From: Oscillospiraceae bacterium
GTDB taxonomy: Bacteria > Bacillota > Clostridia > UMGS1810
Length of the DNA stretch: 64,000 nucleotides
Assembly: GCA_015068825.1 (NCBI GenBank)
Contig: SVJU01000003.1
Location: forward strand, 20,845-84,844
Direction of reading: 5' to 3'
Below, piece by piece: positions 62,715-64,000 of this stretch. The first letter of the stretch is position 1. Every line of letters starts with the position of its first letter. Below the pieces are notes generated by a model. That model was not told the DNA's origin. It was given only the letters and a program-made list of their open reading frames with translations, and ran no database searches. Position numbers and translations under genes: made by a program.

Positions 62715-64000
62715 TTATCTTGCACATTTAGAGCACGGTGACAGACCACCTGTACTTGTTGTTCTATAACTATTGGGGCCACCACAATTTGGATCTAAAT
62801 GATATCTTTTTCCTGTCGGCGTTCTGTAATAATATCCGTCAGCAGAAGGATTATAAGAATCGTTGTAATCATAGTAATCTTCAGCAGGTCTGTTTGCTTC
62901 AGATGCTTCATACTCCGTCTCATACCAGCCAACATTCTTATATGCTTCTATCTCGGTTTCTAAAATGGTTATTGTTCTACCATCCGGTGCATACATTATC
63001 GTAACAGGCTCAGTGTACCAACCAACATTCTTATACGCCTCAACTTCATGAACACCGATTTCTATGTATCTACCATCCGGTGCATACATTGTAGTTGTAT
63101 ATGGTTCTAACACCCAGCCCGAAGCAATATACGGAGCTGCTTCATAATCATACAATTCCATTGTATTATTGTTTGAGTCATAAATTACTATTTTTTCTTG
63201 TGACGAAAGATTCCATTCACTTCCATAATATACATAGTCATAAACCTCATCCGATAATACCTTTTTGGTTTCACCATTGTTTTTGTAGATTATATCATAA
63301 TATACCGGATCGATACTAAATGAGTAATATGCAAGATCCCATCCATAAGATGATACCCCAAGTGTAAACTCAAAACCATAAAGGATATCGGATTTCTCAT
63401 TTGTTAAGAAATTATAATCCATATAATGATATGAATCTTCTGGCTCTGTCATTACCCAGCCAATGTCAGACAAATCTTCGAACCAATTTTCTATAACTTT
63501 AACAATTTCCTTGGGAACATTTTCATCCACTTGCTCATCTTTTCCGCTGTATATAGCGTAAGAGTAATCTCCGCCGTAAGGATCTTCAACTACTTCTAAT
63601 TCTCCCCAGTCAGGCAATATGATTGCGGGAAAATCTTTTATACACTGTGTTTCTTTTGACGTAATATATACTGTTGAAGACTCTGGAAACCAATCAACTT
63701 TTGTCCCCAATGCTTGTGCGACTGCTCTTGCAGGAACAAAGGTAGAACCATTCTTTATAACCGGCGATACATCCATAATCTCAGAAACGCCGTTTTTATA
63801 AAGTGTAGGGTTATCGATTTGAAGTGTGATGATGGTATCCTCTTTTGTAGCTGTGATTGTTTGTGTTGTGCCTTCCCAATCTACTTTTGAGTTTAAACTT
63901 TCAAATATTTTTCTCATAGGTACCATCGTGCGACCATTTTCAATATACGGTTCCATATCGCATTGCAATTTCACACCATCGATAAATATGTCAATCTCAT
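62715..64000 (-). CDS. Stalk-domain secreted protein with YAPDGR repeats (5' end beyond window)
   Basis: The frame is open to the right edge (428 residues seen). Residues about 1-115 of the visible part are a stalk domain (ENGRTMVPMRKIFESL; KNGSTFVPARAVAQAL). A ~150-residue unassigned domain follows. Then two or three ~33-residue repeats with MYAPDGR and EAYKNVGWY occur. The C-terminus YRTPTGKRYHLDPNCGGPNS ... LSPCSKCA is a small Cys-containing module frequent in Firmicutes secreted proteins, likely zinc-binding. The apparent GTG start inside the window is internal: coding continues upstream as EIDIFIDG. Likely surface protein of unknown function. Confidence 0.8.
   Translation of the reverse strand, partial: EIDIFIDGVKLQCDMEPYIENGRTMVPMRKIFESLNSKVDWEGTTQTITATKEDTIITLQIDNPTLYKNGVSEIMDVSPVIKNGSTFVPARAVAQALGTKVDWFPESSTVYITSKETQCIKDFPAIILPDWGELEVVEDPYGGDYSYAIYSGKDEQVDENVPKEIVKVIENWFEDLSDIGWVMTEPEDSYHYMDYNFLTNEKSDILYGFEFTLGVSSYGWDLAYYSFSIDPVYYDIIYKNNGETKKVLSDEVYDYVYYGSEWNLSSQEKIVIYDSNNNTMELYDYEAAPYIASGWVLEPYTTTMYAPDGRYIEIGVHEVEAYKNVGWYTEPVTIMYAPDGRTITILETEIEAYKNVGWYETEYEASEANRPAEDYYDYNDSYNPSADGYYYRTPTGKRYHLDPNCGGPNSYRTTSTGGLSPCSKCAR

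Noticed and set aside
1..64000. tRNA or rRNA genes
   Set aside because: No cloverleaf with TTCRA-type T-loop and CCA-compatible end, and no rRNA segment, was recognised by reading; a tRNA scan was not possible.

Overview
This is a low-GC bacterial window with strong Shine-Dalgarno sites, sigma-A-type promoters and many short U-tailed terminators. Several genes point to an endospore-forming member of the Clostridia (Firmicutes). These are spo0A, a SleB-type cortex hydrolase, the SCIFF ranthipeptide pair, S-layer homology and 'copper amine oxidase N-terminal' (stalk) domain proteins, an L19 leader and a T-box. Enzymes resembling pectin and arabinogalactan side-chain hydrolases suggest a plant-polysaccharide user, possibly from a gut; that is inference only.

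Layout. 1-2415: two FAD-dependent oxidoreductases. 2557-6977: intracellular sugar operon (GH36-like hydrolase, FucI-like isomerase, ketose 3-epimerase-like protein) read from a palindromic promoter shared with a plus-strand serine hydrolase. 9179-13029: two secreted proteins (SGNH esterase; stalk plus alpha/alpha-barrel). 13071-18421: DUF1846 protein, CPBP protease, SCIFF peptide, its radical SAM maturase and an overlapping PLP decarboxylase. 18476-26901: acidic-repeat stalk protein, DUF3048 lipoprotein, lipid kinase, frameshifted spo0A, zinc-ribbon membrane protein, a large secreted stalk protein and a SleB-like hydrolase. 26930-29736: AraC regulator with two sugar or inositol-type enzymes. 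29930-35024: metF, a separate MetH activation protein, a metallophosphoesterase and metH. 35120-36037: GH43-like enzyme. 36080-44421: an apparent six-gene operon (two-component system, MacAB-like exporter, SLH protein). 44569-46111: rpmE, rplS, lepB. 46178-56780: mixed metabolic genes, including a broken DMT transporter, trmO, a CoA ligase behind a T-box, and an alpha-amylase.

56865-62639 is a 5.7 kb accessory island bounded by two imperfect 57-bp direct repeats. It carries a large serine recombinase, a lone Recombinase-domain protein and a nonsense-interrupted KilA-N gene. It also carries a separately promoted cassette of a trypsin-like protease, an AvcD-like anti-phage dCTP deaminase and a 55-residue protein, all on the minus strand. 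This cassette is the best candidate for an undescribed (defence) system. After it comes the 5'-truncated end of another stalk-domain secreted protein.

Three genes are broken by single lesions (spo0A, the DMT transporter, the KilA-N gene). Either the sequence contains errors or the strain has recent loss-of-function mutations; raw reads would decide. All names rest on motif recognition without database searches.
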